From JAIBJN01 sp963830885 (GTDB lineage Bacteria > Actinomycetota > Thermoleophilia > Gaiellales > Gaiellaceae): 64,000 bases of DNA. The notes beneath the pieces were generated by a model. It searched no databases, was not told the DNA's origin, and worked only from the letters and a program-made list of their open reading frames with translations. Below are positions 18,939 to 27,104 of the stretch, piece by piece. Each line of letters starts with the position of its first letter. Position 1 is the first letter of the stretch. The stretch spans positions 186,001 through 250,000 of the forward strand of contig CAWHOA010000003.1 in NCBI GenBank assembly GCA_963830885.1. Reading direction: 5' to 3'. The position numbers were made by a program, and so were the translations under genes.

Positions 18939-19942
18939 CCGAGCTTCCTGTGCTGACAGCAAAGGACTTCAAGTCGGACCAGGAGGTCCGTTGGTGCCCG
19001 GGCTGCGGCGACTACGCGATCCTCGCCGCGATGCAGAGCTTCCTGCCGGAGCTGGGCATCCCGCGCGAGCGGCACGTCTTCATCTCCGGGATCGGCTGCG
19101 CCGCGCGCTTCCCGTACTACGTGAACGCGTACGGCCTGCACTCCATCCACGGCCGCGCGGCCGCGATCGCCACGGGGCTCGCCGCCTCCCGCCCCGACCT
19201 GTCCGTGTGGGTCGTCTCCGGCGACGGCGACGCGCTCTCGATCGGCGGCAACCACTTCCTCCACGCGCTCCGGCGCAACGTGAACATCACGATCCTGCTC
19301 TTCAACAACCAGGTCTACGGGCTGACGAAGGGCCAGTACTCGCCGACGAGCCCGCTCGGCCAGGTCACCGGGCCGACCCCGATGGGCTCCATCGACTGGC
19401 CCCTGAACCCGGTTTCCGTCGCGCTCGGCGCGGAGGCGACGTTCGTCGCCCGCTCGATCGACACGGACCGAGCGCACCTGACCGAGACGCTCCGGGCCGC
19501 GAGCAGCCACAAGGGCGCCGCGTTCGTCGAGATCCTCCAGAACTGCAACGTCTACAACGACGGCGCCTTCGACCACGTGCGGGACGAGAAGGCGAACCGC
19601 ATCGTCCTCGAGCACGGGGCGCCGATCCGCTTCGGCGCCGAGGGCGAGCGCGGTGTGCGCCTCGGCTCCGACGGCGACGTCGAGATCGTGGAGGTCGCCG
19701 AGGTGGGAGAGCAGGCGCTGCTCGTCCACGACGCGCAGGGCGAGGGCGTCGCCACGGCGTTCGCCCTGGGTCGGCTCGGCTATCCCGTCCCGGGGCCGCT
19801 CCCCATCGGCGTGTTCAGGGACGTCGAGCGCCCGGTCTACGACGAGCTGATGGCCGCCCAGCTCGAGGAGGCCAAGGCGGCGAAGGGCGAGGGCGACCTC
19901 GACGCCCTGCTCCACGCGGGCGACACCTGGCAGATCGCCTAG
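18935..19942 (+). CDS. korB: 2-oxoacid:ferredoxin oxidoreductase, beta subunit (KorB-like)
   Basis: A 335-aa TPP-binding subunit. VRWCPGCGDYAIL and GIGCAARFPYY contribute cysteines typical of the [4Fe-4S] cluster of this family, and GDGDALSIGGNHFLHALRRNVNITILLFNNQVYGLTKGQ is the TPP/Mg motif (GDG to NN). ATG 18935 overlaps the korA stop, so the two subunits are translationally coupled. No ferredoxin gene is adjacent. The pair can provide low-potential electrons in an otherwise respiring organism. Confidence 0.92.
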   Translation: MTELPVLTAKDFKSDQEVRWCPGCGDYAILAAMQSFLPELGIPRERHVFISGIGCAARFPYYVNAYGLHSIHGRAAAIATGLAASRPDLSVWVVSGDGDALSIGGNHFLHALRRNVNITILLFNNQVYGLTKGQYSPTSPLGQVTGPTPMGSIDWPLNPVSVALGAEATFVARSIDTDRAHLTETLRAASSHKGAAFVEILQNCNVYNDGAFDHVRDEKANRIVLEHGAPIRFGAEGERGVRLGSDGDVEIVEVAEVGEQALLVHDAQGEGVATAFALGRLGYPVPGPLPIGVFRDVERPVYDELMAAQLEEAKAAKGEGDLDALLHAGDTWQIA

Positions 19943-20018
19943 GGCGTTTCTCCAGGGCCGGCATCCAGGCGGGCTCGGGGGTTGCCCCGAGGCGGGGCAG
20001 GAGCGAGGATCGCGTGTC

Positions 20019-20237
20019 GTGCCGGTGTGGCGCGCCTCCCATGGGTGCGTGCGCGTGCCGGGCTTCGACGCGCGCTGGCTGCTCGGCGGCCCCGAGACCG
20101 TGCTCACGTCGCTCGGCACCGGCCGCGACTCGTTCCACACCTTCGCGCTCGAGCACTCGCAGGGCGTGAGCCTCTACTTCGAGAGCGTCCGCTGCTCGAA
20201 CCGAGCAACTGACGTGCTCAGAATCATCGATCCGTGA
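20019..20237 (+). pseudogene. Possible L,D-transpeptidase-like remnant
   Basis: The 403-bp gap between korB and the XRE gene contains a 72-codon open frame starting GTG 20019. Its first part reads RASHGCVRVPGFDARWLLGG, which resembles the catalytic SHGCVR motif of YkuD-type L,D-transpeptidases. Nothing upstream in any frame supplies the rest of that domain, and the residues after about 35 look unrelated. It may be a decayed fragment or a chance match; confidence is low. Confidence 0.25.
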
Positions 20238-20241
20238 GCGA

Positions 20242-20272
20242 CGGCGCGGCCGGCTGCAAGCCGGCCGCGCCG
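20242..20272 (+). terminator. Perfect 13-bp hairpin downstream of korAB
   Basis: CGGCGCGGCCGGC (20242-20254) and its exact reverse complement (20260-20272) flank a 5-nt loop. No T-run follows on either strand, so factor-independent termination is not certain. It separates the korAB operon and its trailing fragment from the XRE-cupin gene. Confidence 0.45.
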
Positions 20273-20345
20273 TAACTATCATCCAGCGGCCGTGGAAGCC
20301 CAGCCCTCCTAGTCCTCATCGGTCAACAGGGATTACGATCCCTAC

Positions 20346-20936
20346 TTGACCGCAAACCGGACCGGCGAGGCACGCGTGGGCGAGCGCCTGCGGGCGCTCC
20401 GCCGAGAGCGCGGGATGACCATGGCCCAGCTGGCGCAGGCGACCGGCCTGACCAGCGGGTTTCTCAGCCAGCTCGAGCGGGATTTGACGTCCGTGTCGCT
20501 CTCGTCCCTCGCGCGCATCTGCGCCGTCCTCGGCGTCCGCTTCGGCGACGTCCTCGACGAGGCCCCGGTGGGTGAGGTCATCCGCCGCCGGGACACCGCC
20601 GCGTGGCGCGGGATCGGCGCGCACGAGGACCTGCTGCTCAGCTCGCGCGACGAGCGCCGCTTCCACTTGATGGAGTCGCGGATCCCGCCGGGAGCCGGGG
20701 CGGGGGCGGAGCTGTACACGTTCCCCGCCGAGGCGGAGATCGTCTACGTGCTCGCGGGCGAGCTCGAGCTGGACGTGGGCGGAACCGTCCACCGGGTCGA
20801 GGCCGGTGACACCCTCACCTACTCCCCGCGCGACCCCCACACCTGGCGGAACCCGTCGACGGAGAACGAGGCGGTCATCCTCTGGTTCACCGTCCCCAAC
20901 CCGTTCGTCTCACCGGGCGAAGGCGACGGTCTCTAG
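20346..20936 (+). CDS. XRE-family regulator with C-terminal cupin domain
   Basis: A 196-aa protein. Residues about 12-66 form a helix-turn-helix (RLRALRRERGMTMAQLAQATGLTSGFLSQLERDLTSVSLSSLARI). Residues about 110-185 form a cupin barrel (EIVYVLAGELELDVGGTVHRVEAGDTLTYSPRDPHTWRN), with histidines placed for metal binding. Such regulators often control amino acid or polyamine metabolism, with the cupin sensing a small molecule. The start is TTG 20346; GTG 20376 is an alternative. The 3' end overlaps the convergent membrane protein gene by 27 bp. Target genes unknown. Confidence 0.85.
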   Translation: MTANRTGEARVGERLRALRRERGMTMAQLAQATGLTSGFLSQLERDLTSVSLSSLARICAVLGVRFGDVLDEAPVGEVIRRRDTAAWRGIGAHEDLLLSSRDERRFHLMESRIPPGAGAGAELYTFPAEAEIVYVLAGELELDVGGTVHRVEAGDTLTYSPRDPHTWRNPSTENEAVILWFTVPNPFVSPGEGDGL

Positions 20937-22892
20937 CTCGAGGCCCCGTGGAGGCGCGGTGCTGAGGAGCTGCGGCACCTCGAGGACGAGCGCGTGCCAG
21001 CCCTCGTCTCCCAGCTCCCCTGCGAACACGGTCGGGCCCGAGACCCTCTGCGAATCGACCTGCTCGCCGTCGACCCAGAACGTGGCCGGCGTCTCCGCAA
21101 CGGCGCTCACGGTCAGCCTGATCGGCCCCGAGCCGTAGACCCAGAGCGGGCCCTGGCGCTCGTCCATCACGTTCCGGTTCCAGCCCTCGCAGAAGACGGG
21201 CTCGTCTCGGGGCGGCTCCGGGACGGGCACTTCGAGATCGCGGCCGCCGTCGCGGGAGAAGAGGGTGACCTGTCCGCCCCGCGCCGCCGGCGAGAAGCCG
21301 TGCTCCAGGAGCCCCTGCCATCCGAACCACGCCCCCGGCACCGCGCCCTGTTCGTACATCCCCGCGTGAAAGGCCACGTGCCGGACGTCGATCTCGGCGA
21401 GCGTCTCCTCGTCCCCGGGGAGCCACACGCCGCAGGAGAGGCGGTTGCGCAGGAAGTAGAAGTCGAAGGCCGGGCGCGGCACGAGCGTGGAGTAGCCGCC
21501 CGGACGCTCGCGCGGAGCCTGGAGCTGGTAGTAGTCGTACACGCTCCCGTAGTGGATCCCGGGCTCGAAGAGCGGAAGCTCGAGGATGCGCCCCTCAGGC
21601 TCCGAGCGCAGCGCAGCGTACGCGGCGTTGTCGGCGTCCGCGCGCGACGAGGCCAGAGGGAAGACGAGCAGATCGGCCGCGACCAGCGCGAGGAGGACGC
21701 CGATCGCCGCGGTGGCCCGTCTGCCCGACGCGGCCGCGATCCGCGCCACGGCGACTGCCGCGAGCGCCGCGAGCGCCAGGTCCGCGATCGGCATCAGCCT
21801 GCCGGGCACGCGCGGGAAGCGGAGCGGCGGGAAGACGTTCCAGAGCCACTCGTAGAGCGGAATCGTCGTCCCGAGCGCGAGCAGGACCGGCAGGAGCGCG
21901 GCCCCCCCGAGGACGCCGGCGAGCGCCCGCCGCCGCGACCCCCAGAGGACGACGACACCCGCGACGGCGAGCACGGGGAGGAGCCAGCCGAGGTAGACGA
22001 ACCGCTCGTCCTCCAGCGGCTGCCACCGGCTGAGCAGGTCGGAGATCCCGGCGCTGTACTCGCCGACCTCCTGCAGCGAGCGTCCCTCGCTCTCCGCCGA
22101 GTCGCGCACGATTCCCAGGTGCACGGCGAGCCCGATCCCCACGGCCGCCGCCAGTCCGCCCCCGGCCCAGGCGGCCGCCACCGGCGCCGCGCGGACGGCG
22201 ACATAGACGGCCAGGAAGGGGATCGCGCCGAGCGCCAGATGGAGCTGCCCGGAGAGCGGGATCGAGGCGATCGCAAGAGCGGCGAGCGCTCCCCAGAGGT
22301 GGGCGTCGCGGCCCCGGCCGGCGCGCCGAGAGCGCTCGTAGGCCAGCAGCGCGAGCGGGAGGAGCACGGCGATCCAGCCGAGCAGGTGCGTCCCGCTCTG
22401 CGCCAGCCGGTAGGGAGCGATCGCAAAGGCCAGGCCCCCGACCGCGGCGGCGCCGGCCGGCAGCTCGAGCTCGCGAAGCCACCCGTACGTGAGGAGGCCC
22501 GCCGCGAAGATGGTCCCCAGGAGCAGCAGGTTCCAGGCGACCACCGGGCCGAAGGCGGCATCGAGCGGCCAGAAGGCGAGGCCGAACGGCCAACCGGCGA
22601 GGACGACCTGGGGCTCGACGAGCGGCTGGAAGCTGTACGGGTCGACCCAGGGCGCTTCGCCGCGCGCCAGCCGGTGGCCGACCAGCCAGAAGCGGTAGAC
22701 GGCCTGCAGGTGGTCGCCGGCCGCGGCCTCCCCGTCGCCGTCCGCGCCCTCCGCGATGAACGCGCTGCCCAGGTCGAGGCTCGCCGGCAGCGTCGCGACG
22801 AGCGCGGCAGCGCCGTAGAGCGCTACGAGAGCGAGCGTGCGGACTCGACGAGCATGTCGAAGTCCGAGGTCTCGGAGGCGCCGTATCGCCAT
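20910..22892 (-). CDS. Large integral membrane protein, glycosyltransferase-like
   Basis: A 660-aa protein with about ten to twelve hydrophobic helices over residues 15-430 and an extracytoplasmic C-terminal domain of about 230 residues. The first extracellular loop has YRFWLVGHRLARGEAPWVDPYSFQP, similar to the acidic/aromatic loop of GT-C type membrane glycosyltransferases of actinomycetes. Exact donor and acceptor cannot be predicted. ATG 22892 would overlap the upstream peroxiredoxin-like gene by 70 bp, so translation may begin further downstream; the frame itself is solid. It is third in a minus-strand operon. Confidence 0.65.
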   Translation of the reverse strand: MAIRRLRDLGLRHARRVRTLALVALYGAAALVATLPASLDLGSAFIAEGADGDGEAAAGDHLQAVYRFWLVGHRLARGEAPWVDPYSFQPLVEPQVVLAGWPFGLAFWPLDAAFGPVVAWNLLLLGTIFAAGLLTYGWLRELELPAGAAAVGGLAFAIAPYRLAQSGTHLLGWIAVLLPLALLAYERSRRAGRGRDAHLWGALAALAIASIPLSGQLHLALGAIPFLAVYVAVRAAPVAAAWAGGGLAAAVGIGLAVHLGIVRDSAESEGRSLQEVGEYSAGISDLLSRWQPLEDERFVYLGWLLPVLAVAGVVVLWGSRRRALAGVLGGAALLPVLLALGTTIPLYEWLWNVFPPLRFPRVPGRLMPIADLALAALAAVAVARIAAASGRRATAAIGVLLALVAADLLVFPLASSRADADNAAYAALRSEPEGRILELPLFEPGIHYGSVYDYYQLQAPRERPGGYSTLVPRPAFDFYFLRNRLSCGVWLPGDEETLAEIDVRHVAFHAGMYEQGAVPGAWFGWQGLLEHGFSPAARGGQVTLFSRDGGRDLEVPVPEPPRDEPVFCEGWNRNVMDERQGPLWVYGSGPIRLTVSAVAETPATFWVDGEQVDSQRVSGPTVFAGELGDEGWHALVLEVPQLLSTAPPRGLELETVAFAR

Positions 22893-23284
22893 GCGCCGCG
22901 GATGATGCCCTCTCCGTCCACCACGAAGGCGGCTCTGCGGGCGACATCGGGCAGGCCGCGGAACTCCTGGACGATCTCGAGGGAGCGCACCGCCTCACCG
23001 GTCCAGTCCGACAGGAGGGGCACTTCGATGTCCAGCGCCTGCTGCCAGGCGACGTGCGACCAGGGGCTGTCGCGCGAGATCCCGTACGGCGTCACGCCGG
23101 TCGCGAGCAGCTCGTCGCGGCGGCTGTTGAGCTGCGAGAGCTCGTTCGTGCACGTGCTCGACCAGTCGAAGAGGTAGGAGAGGAGCAGGTACGGCGACTT
23201 GCCGGCGAGCTGGCGCAGGCCGACGGTCTCGGAGGTCGAGCGCCAGACCTGGACGTCCGGGATCGGGTCTCCGACGCCGATCAT
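22823..23284 (-). CDS. Peroxiredoxin/AhpC-TSA-like protein
   Basis: A 153-aa thioredoxin-fold protein. GDPIPDVQVWRSTSETVGLRQLAGKSPYLLLSYLFDWSSTCTNEL has the family layout with a single cysteine (in the SSTCTNE segment) at the position of the peroxidatic cysteine, though the usual P-x-x-x-T/S-x-x-C is degenerate. GISRDSPWSHVAWQQALDIEVPLLSDWTGEAVRSL matches the AhpC/TSA middle region. No resolving cysteine is visible. ATG 23284 overlaps the stop of the GCS2-type ligase (ATGA), so the two are coupled. A peroxidase partner to a thiol-forming ligase is a plausible pairing. Confidence 0.75.
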   Translation of the reverse strand: MIGVGDPIPDVQVWRSTSETVGLRQLAGKSPYLLLSYLFDWSSTCTNELSQLNSRRDELLATGVTPYGISRDSPWSHVAWQQALDIEVPLLSDWTGEAVRSLEIVQEFRGLPDVARRAAFVVDGEGIIRGAWRYGASETSDFDMLVESARSLS

Positions 23285-24480
23285 GTCGCGACCGCCGCCC
23301 CGGCCTCGGTCGCGTCGGCGATCTCGCGGGTCACCTCGACGATGTCGCGGTTCGCGTTGAAGACGCGCAGCTGGCGGTCGGAGCCGTTGCCGTGCCCGAG
23401 GATCTCGCGGATGCCCTCCAGCTCCCGGTCCGAGCCGAGCTCGCGCGCATGGGGCTCGATGTCGCGGAGTGTCCGCCGGATCAGCTGCGCGATGGGAACC
23501 CGGTTCCGCCGGCCGGTGACGAGGTCCATCACCGGCGCCTCGAGGCCGTAGCGGGCCCCGAGCCACTTGTTCTCCGTCACGAGGATGCGGTGGTAGCTCG
23601 GGAGCTCCTTGCCGGCGTCGTACAGCTCGGAGTAGTGCTTCACGAGCCCCTGGACGTACGCGGTGATCGCGACCGTCTCCTCCACGCGCGTGATCGCGTC
23701 CATCACTCTCACCTCGATCGTGCCGAAGCGCGGATGCGGGCGGACGTCCCACCAGATGTGGGTGTAGTCCGCGATGCAGCCCGTCTTCTCCAGCTGACCG
23801 ACCACCTCCGCGTAGTCCTCGTAGTCGCGGAAGCGCGGCGGCGGGCCCGAGCGCGGGAAGGCGGCGAAGACCATCTGCCGGCTGGAGGAAAGCCCGGTGG
23901 GCTCGCCGCGCCAGAAGGGCGAGCTGGCCGAGAGCGCCAGCAGCTCGCTCAGGTGGACGAGCAGCGCGCTGATCACGTGGACCGCCTTGTCGGCGTCGTC
24001 CACGGCCACGTGGATGTGGCAGCCGAAGATCAGCTCGCGCCGGGCGACGTACTGGAGCTGGTCGACGAGGTTCCGGTAGCGGTCGCGGGCGGTGATCCGC
24101 TGGCGCTCGAAGAGGCTGAAGGGGTGCGTCCCCGCCGACCCGACCCTGAGGTCGCTGCTGGCGGCTGCCTGGCGCACGTGCGCGCGCAGCCTGCGGAGCT
24201 CGTGCTCGATCGCCCCGGCGGTCTTGCACACCGGCGTCGAGATCTCGAGCACGGACTGCATGAGCTCGGGCCCGATGTGCTCGTCGAACTCGCCGTCCAT
24301 CGCAACCGTCAGAACCGTGTCGACGTGCTGCACGAGGTCGTACGTCTGCGGGTCGAGGAGCATGTACTCCTCCTCGACGCCGAGCGTGAACGGCTCGGAG
24401 GAGCCGAAGCGGTGGTCGAGGACGCTGCCACCCTCCGCAAAGCCCTTGCCGGTGATCGTCGCGGGGTAGATCTGCTTCAT
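23281..24480 (-). CDS. Carboxylate-amine ligase, glutamate-cysteine ligase type 2 (YbdK/EgtA-like)
   Basis: A 399-aa GCS2-family ATP-dependent ligase. FTLGVEEEYMLLDPQTYDLV is the N-terminal ATP/metal signature; VLEISTPVCKTAGAIEHELRRLR and FGCHIHVAVDDADKAVHVI carry further family residues, and IEVRVMDAITRVEETVAI is the C-terminal motif. Members make gamma-glutamylcysteine or related amide bonds; the exact product is not predictable for the YbdK branch. The start is ATG 24480. It heads a minus-strand operon with the peroxiredoxin-like gene. Confidence 0.8.
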   Translation of the reverse strand: MKQIYPATITGKGFAEGGSVLDHRFGSSEPFTLGVEEEYMLLDPQTYDLVQHVDTVLTVAMDGEFDEHIGPELMQSVLEISTPVCKTAGAIEHELRRLRAHVRQAAASSDLRVGSAGTHPFSLFERQRITARDRYRNLVDQLQYVARRELIFGCHIHVAVDDADKAVHVISALLVHLSELLALSASSPFWRGEPTGLSSSRQMVFAAFPRSGPPPRFRDYEDYAEVVGQLEKTGCIADYTHIWWDVRPHPRFGTIEVRVMDAITRVEETVAITAYVQGLVKHYSELYDAGKELPSYHRILVTENKWLGARYGLEAPVMDLVTGRRNRVPIAQLIRRTLRDIEPHARELGSDRELEGIREILGHGNGSDRQLRVFNANRDIVEVTREIADATEAGAAVAT

Positions 24481-24576
24481 GCGAGGGACGAACTCTACTC
24501 CGAGGTCCCGGGAAGAAGACAGGCCGCCCCGTCGTCTGGTTGGAGGACTGCCGAACGGGGTCGGAAGGAGGGACGG

Positions 24577-24843
24577 ATGCGACGACGACGGCGAGCTCGC
24601 CTTCTCACGCGGCTGGCGCTCGGTCTCGCGTCCCCTCTCCGCATGCCGGATTCCGCCGCGGCGGTCCTGAGCTCCCGGCGCCGGACGCCGCGGGCCGGCC
24701 CGGCCTCGACGACGGCCGGAGCCGGAGGCGGCGCCCATCCGACGCAGGCGCCGGTTGGCGCGGGCGGCGCCCTCAGGCCCGCGCTGCTCGCGGCTCGGGC
24801 CGCGCTCCTGGCGCGGTCTGCGAACACCCCGGCGGTCGCCTGA
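24577..24843 (+). CDS. Small basic protein, unknown
   Basis: An 88-aa open frame beginning MRRRRRARLLTRLALGLA, rich in Arg, Ala and Pro. ATG 24577 is preceded at good spacing by GGAAGGAGGGACGG, a strong ribosome-binding site, which is the main support. No domain is recognisable. It lies between the divergent ligase operon and the DUF192 lipoprotein gene. Confidence 0.35.
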   Translation: MRRRRRARLLTRLALGLASPLRMPDSAAAVLSSRRRTPRAGPASTTAGAGGGAHPTQAPVGAGGALRPALLAARAALLARSANTPAVA

Positions 24844-24902
24844 CGGCCGTCGGGACGCGGCGGGCCCTCCGGGGCCCGCCCGCGGTTTGCGAGGATGGCG
24901 GG

Positions 24903-25430
24903 GTGCGACGTCTCGCCGTCCTCGCGCTCCTGCTCCTCCTGGCCGCCTGCGGCGGCGAGGAGGACGCGAGCCCGCCGACGACCACGATCCCCGCCGTGGA
25001 GGCGACGTCAACCGAGGAGGCGCCGCCGGCGACGACGAGCGAGCCGGAGCCGTCCGGCCCGACGGTCCTGATCGAGACGGCCGGCGGCGAGGAGGTCGTC
25101 GTCCAGGTCGAGGTCGCCGACACCGAGGAGGAGCGGGCGGTGGGCTTGATGAACCGAGAGTCGCTCCCGGCCGATGCGGGCATGATCTTCCTCTTCGACG
25201 AGACGTCGAGCGGCGGCTTCTGGATGAAGAACACGCTGATTCCGCTCTCGATCGCCTTCGCCGGGGAGGACGGGACCATCCTGGCCATTCTCGACATGGA
25301 GCCGTGCGAGGCCGATCCGTGCGAGATCTACGAGCCGGGCGTCTCCTACCAGAGCGCGCTCGAGGTCAACCAGGGCGCGTTCTCGAGCTGGGGAGTCGCC
25401 GTGGGCGACCGGCTCACTCTGCAGCCATGA
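24903..25430 (+). CDS. DUF192-family lipoprotein
   Basis: A 175-aa secreted protein. The N-terminus VRRLAVLALLLLLAACGGEED is a lipoprotein signal peptide with lipobox LAAC (Cys at about residue 16). A Thr/Glu/Pro-rich linker of about 35 residues follows, then the DUF192 domain: EVADTEEERAVGLMNRESLPADAGMIFLFDETSSGGFWMKNTLIPLSIAF. The conserved GLM and WMKNT(L/Y)IPL(S/D) motifs identify the family, of unknown function. The start GTG 24903 keeps the signal peptide at the very N-terminus. The 3' end overlaps the convergent RidA gene by 17 bp. Confidence 0.8.
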   Translation: MRRLAVLALLLLLAACGGEEDASPPTTTIPAVEATSTEEAPPATTSEPEPSGPTVLIETAGGEEVVVQVEVADTEEERAVGLMNRESLPADAGMIFLFDETSSGGFWMKNTLIPLSIAFAGEDGTILAILDMEPCEADPCEIYEPGVSYQSALEVNQGAFSSWGVAVGDRLTLQP

Positions 25431-25806
25431 CGACGGCCTCGGCCTCGATCTCGAGCAGCCAGCGGGGATCGAGGAGCGCGGCCACGACGACGGTCGTGTT
25501 CGCGGGCCGCACCTCCGAGAACGCCTCCCCGTGCGCCTTGGCGAAGCCGTCGAAGGCGGCGGCGTCGGTCAGGTAGACGCGCGTCCTCACCACGTCTTCG
25601 AGGGATGCCCCCGCCTGGCGCAGGGCGTCGCCGACGATCTCGAGGCAGCGCTTGGCCTGGCTGTAGGCGTCGACCGGGGGATCGGAGCCGTCGGCCATGA
25701 TCGGCGCCGAGCCGGCGACGAAGACCCGGTCGCCGACGCGAACGGCACGCGAGTAGCCGACGACGGGCTCGTACGGGGAGCCTGAGGAAACGGTCTGGCG
25801 CTCCAC
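25414..25806 (-). CDS. RidA-family enamine/imine deaminase
   Basis: RidA (YjgF/UK114) proteins hydrolyse reactive 2-aminoacrylate-type enamines. From GTG 25806 the protein is 130 aa, the usual length, starting MERQTVSSGSPYEPVVGYSRAVRVGDRVFVAGSAP. The family arginine lies in VVRTRVYLTDAAAFDGFAKAH, and the C-terminal ALLDPRWLLEIEAEAVV carries the conserved Glu. The frame is open further upstream to 25965, but that part runs into the divergent serine hydrolase gene and lacks similarity. Confidence 0.85.
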   Translation of the reverse strand: MERQTVSSGSPYEPVVGYSRAVRVGDRVFVAGSAPIMADGSDPPVDAYSQAKRCLEIVGDALRQAGASLEDVVRTRVYLTDAAAFDGFAKAHGEAFSEVRPANTTVVVAALLDPRWLLEIEAEAVVMAAE

Positions 25807-25828
25807 CTCGCCACTAGTATCGCCGACC

Positions 25829-26644
25829 GTGAGGGCGTTGGAGCAGATCGACTCCTGGCCGGCGCCGACCGCCGCGGTCGCGGTCGTGGACGCGGGCGGG
25901 GTCGTCGCCGCGCGCGGGCCGGACGAGCTCGTCCTGCGCTGGGCCTCGGTCACGAAGCTCCTCACGGCATACGCGACGCTGATCGCCGCCGAGGAGGGCG
26001 TCCTCGACCTGGACGAGCCGGCCGGCCCGCCGGGATCGACCGTCCGCCATCTGCTGGCCCACGCCTCCGGGCTTCCGTTCGAGGGCGCGGTGCCGTTGGC
26101 GAAGCCCGGGGAGCGGCGGATCTACTCCAACACCGGCTTCGACCTGGTCGGCGAGCGCCTGGCCGAGCGGGCAGAGATGCCCTTCGCCGAGTACCTCCAG
26201 GCGGCAGTCCTCGACCCGCTCGGCCTCGCCGGCTGCGATCTCCGGGGCCGGCCGTCGGAGGGGCTCTGGGGGTCGCTGGCCGACCTCGCGGCCTTCGGGC
26301 GCGAGCTGCTCGCGCCGAGCCTGGTCGCGCCGGAGACCCTGGCCGAGGCGACGGCGGTCGCCTACCCCGGCCTCGTCGGCGTCCTCCCTGGCCTCGGCCG
26401 CCAGGAGCCGAACGACTGGGGCCTCGGCTTCGAGCTCAAGGACGCGAAGCGTCCGCACTGGACGGGCGCCTCGAACTCGCCGGCGACGTTCGGCCACTTC
26501 GGCGGCGCCGGCACCTTCCTCTGGGTCGACCCGGACGCCCGCGCGGCGTGCGCCTGCCTCACCGACCTGGAGTTCGCCGAGTGGGCCCTGGCCGCGTGGC
26601 CGCCGCTCGCGGACGCGATCCTGTCCGAGCTGGCCGCCCGCTGA
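25829..26644 (+). CDS. Serine hydrolase of the beta-lactamase/PBP4* family
   Basis: A 271-aa penicillin-recognising-fold hydrolase. The nucleophile motif is SVTK (Ser40-Lys43), the second motif YSN is in RRIYSNTGFDLVGERLAE, and the third resembles HFGGAGTFLWVDP near the C-terminus. There is no signal peptide, so it is probably cytoplasmic. Such proteins are esterases, amidases or peptidases more often than true beta-lactamases. The start is GTG 25829, divergent from ridA with only a 22-bp gap. Confidence 0.8.
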   Translation: MRALEQIDSWPAPTAAVAVVDAGGVVAARGPDELVLRWASVTKLLTAYATLIAAEEGVLDLDEPAGPPGSTVRHLLAHASGLPFEGAVPLAKPGERRIYSNTGFDLVGERLAERAEMPFAEYLQAAVLDPLGLAGCDLRGRPSEGLWGSLADLAAFGRELLAPSLVAPETLAEATAVAYPGLVGVLPGLGRQEPNDWGLGFELKDAKRPHWTGASNSPATFGHFGGAGTFLWVDPDARAACACLTDLEFAEWALAAWPPLADAILSELAAR

Positions 26645-26664
26645 GCCCGTCCACAGCCTTCGGC

Positions 26665-26676
26665 CGTTTCGAAACG
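26665..26676. repeat. 12-bp perfect palindrome
   Basis: CGTTTCGAAACG lies 20 bp after the serine hydrolase stop, in the 117-bp gap between convergent genes. It is short, and no role can be deduced. Confidence 0.3.
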
Positions 26677-26761
26677 CATGGTTGAGCGGCAATGTGTCCC
26701 TTGCGGCCACGCCCGGGGTCTGACCCCTGACGTGGCTCCGAAGGCCATGCCTGTGGAGAGG

Positions 26762-27055
26762 TCAGCCGCCCGCGAGGGCGCGGTCGTACGCCTCCGCGGT
26801 GCAGCTCGCCACCGCGGACGGGGTGAGCGCGCGGAGGCGGCCCGACGCGCGGTCGCCCGGGCGCAGCACGCCCTCGGGGCCGTTCAGGAGTCCCGAGAGG
26901 ACGACCGCGAAGAGCTCGCCGGCGTCCAGTTCCGCACCGGGGGCGAGCTCGTGGCGCTCCATCTCCCGCGCGAGCCTCGTAAGGGTCTCGCCGGGGAGGA
27001 CGGAGAGCTCCGCCACGCGGGAGAGCTCGAGCACCGTGGCAGCTTCGTGCCTCAC
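26762..27055 (-). CDS. Short cyclic-nucleotide-binding-like (Crp-type) domain protein
   Basis: From GTG 27055 the frame gives 97 aa: VAELSVLPGETLTRLAREMERHELAPGAELDAGELFAVVLSGLLNG followed by GVLRPGD. The succession 'L..lp.e.l..La..me..elapG', 'ffvVlsG' and 'lrpGd' follows the first beta-roll of cNMP-binding domains. The domain is short, lacks the full phosphate-binding cassette and has no helix-turn-helix, so it is either a degenerate single-domain protein or a remnant. It is divergent from the Nudix gene. Function not assigned. Confidence 0.5.
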   Translation of the reverse strand: MRHEAATVLELSRVAELSVLPGETLTRLAREMERHELAPGAELDAGELFAVVLSGLLNGPEGVLRPGDRASGRLRALTPSAVASCTAEAYDRALAGG

Positions 27056-27104
27056 GCCTGCCTGGGCTCGAGCGGCTCGGGAACTGCCATAGTGGCGCGA
27101 TCCT

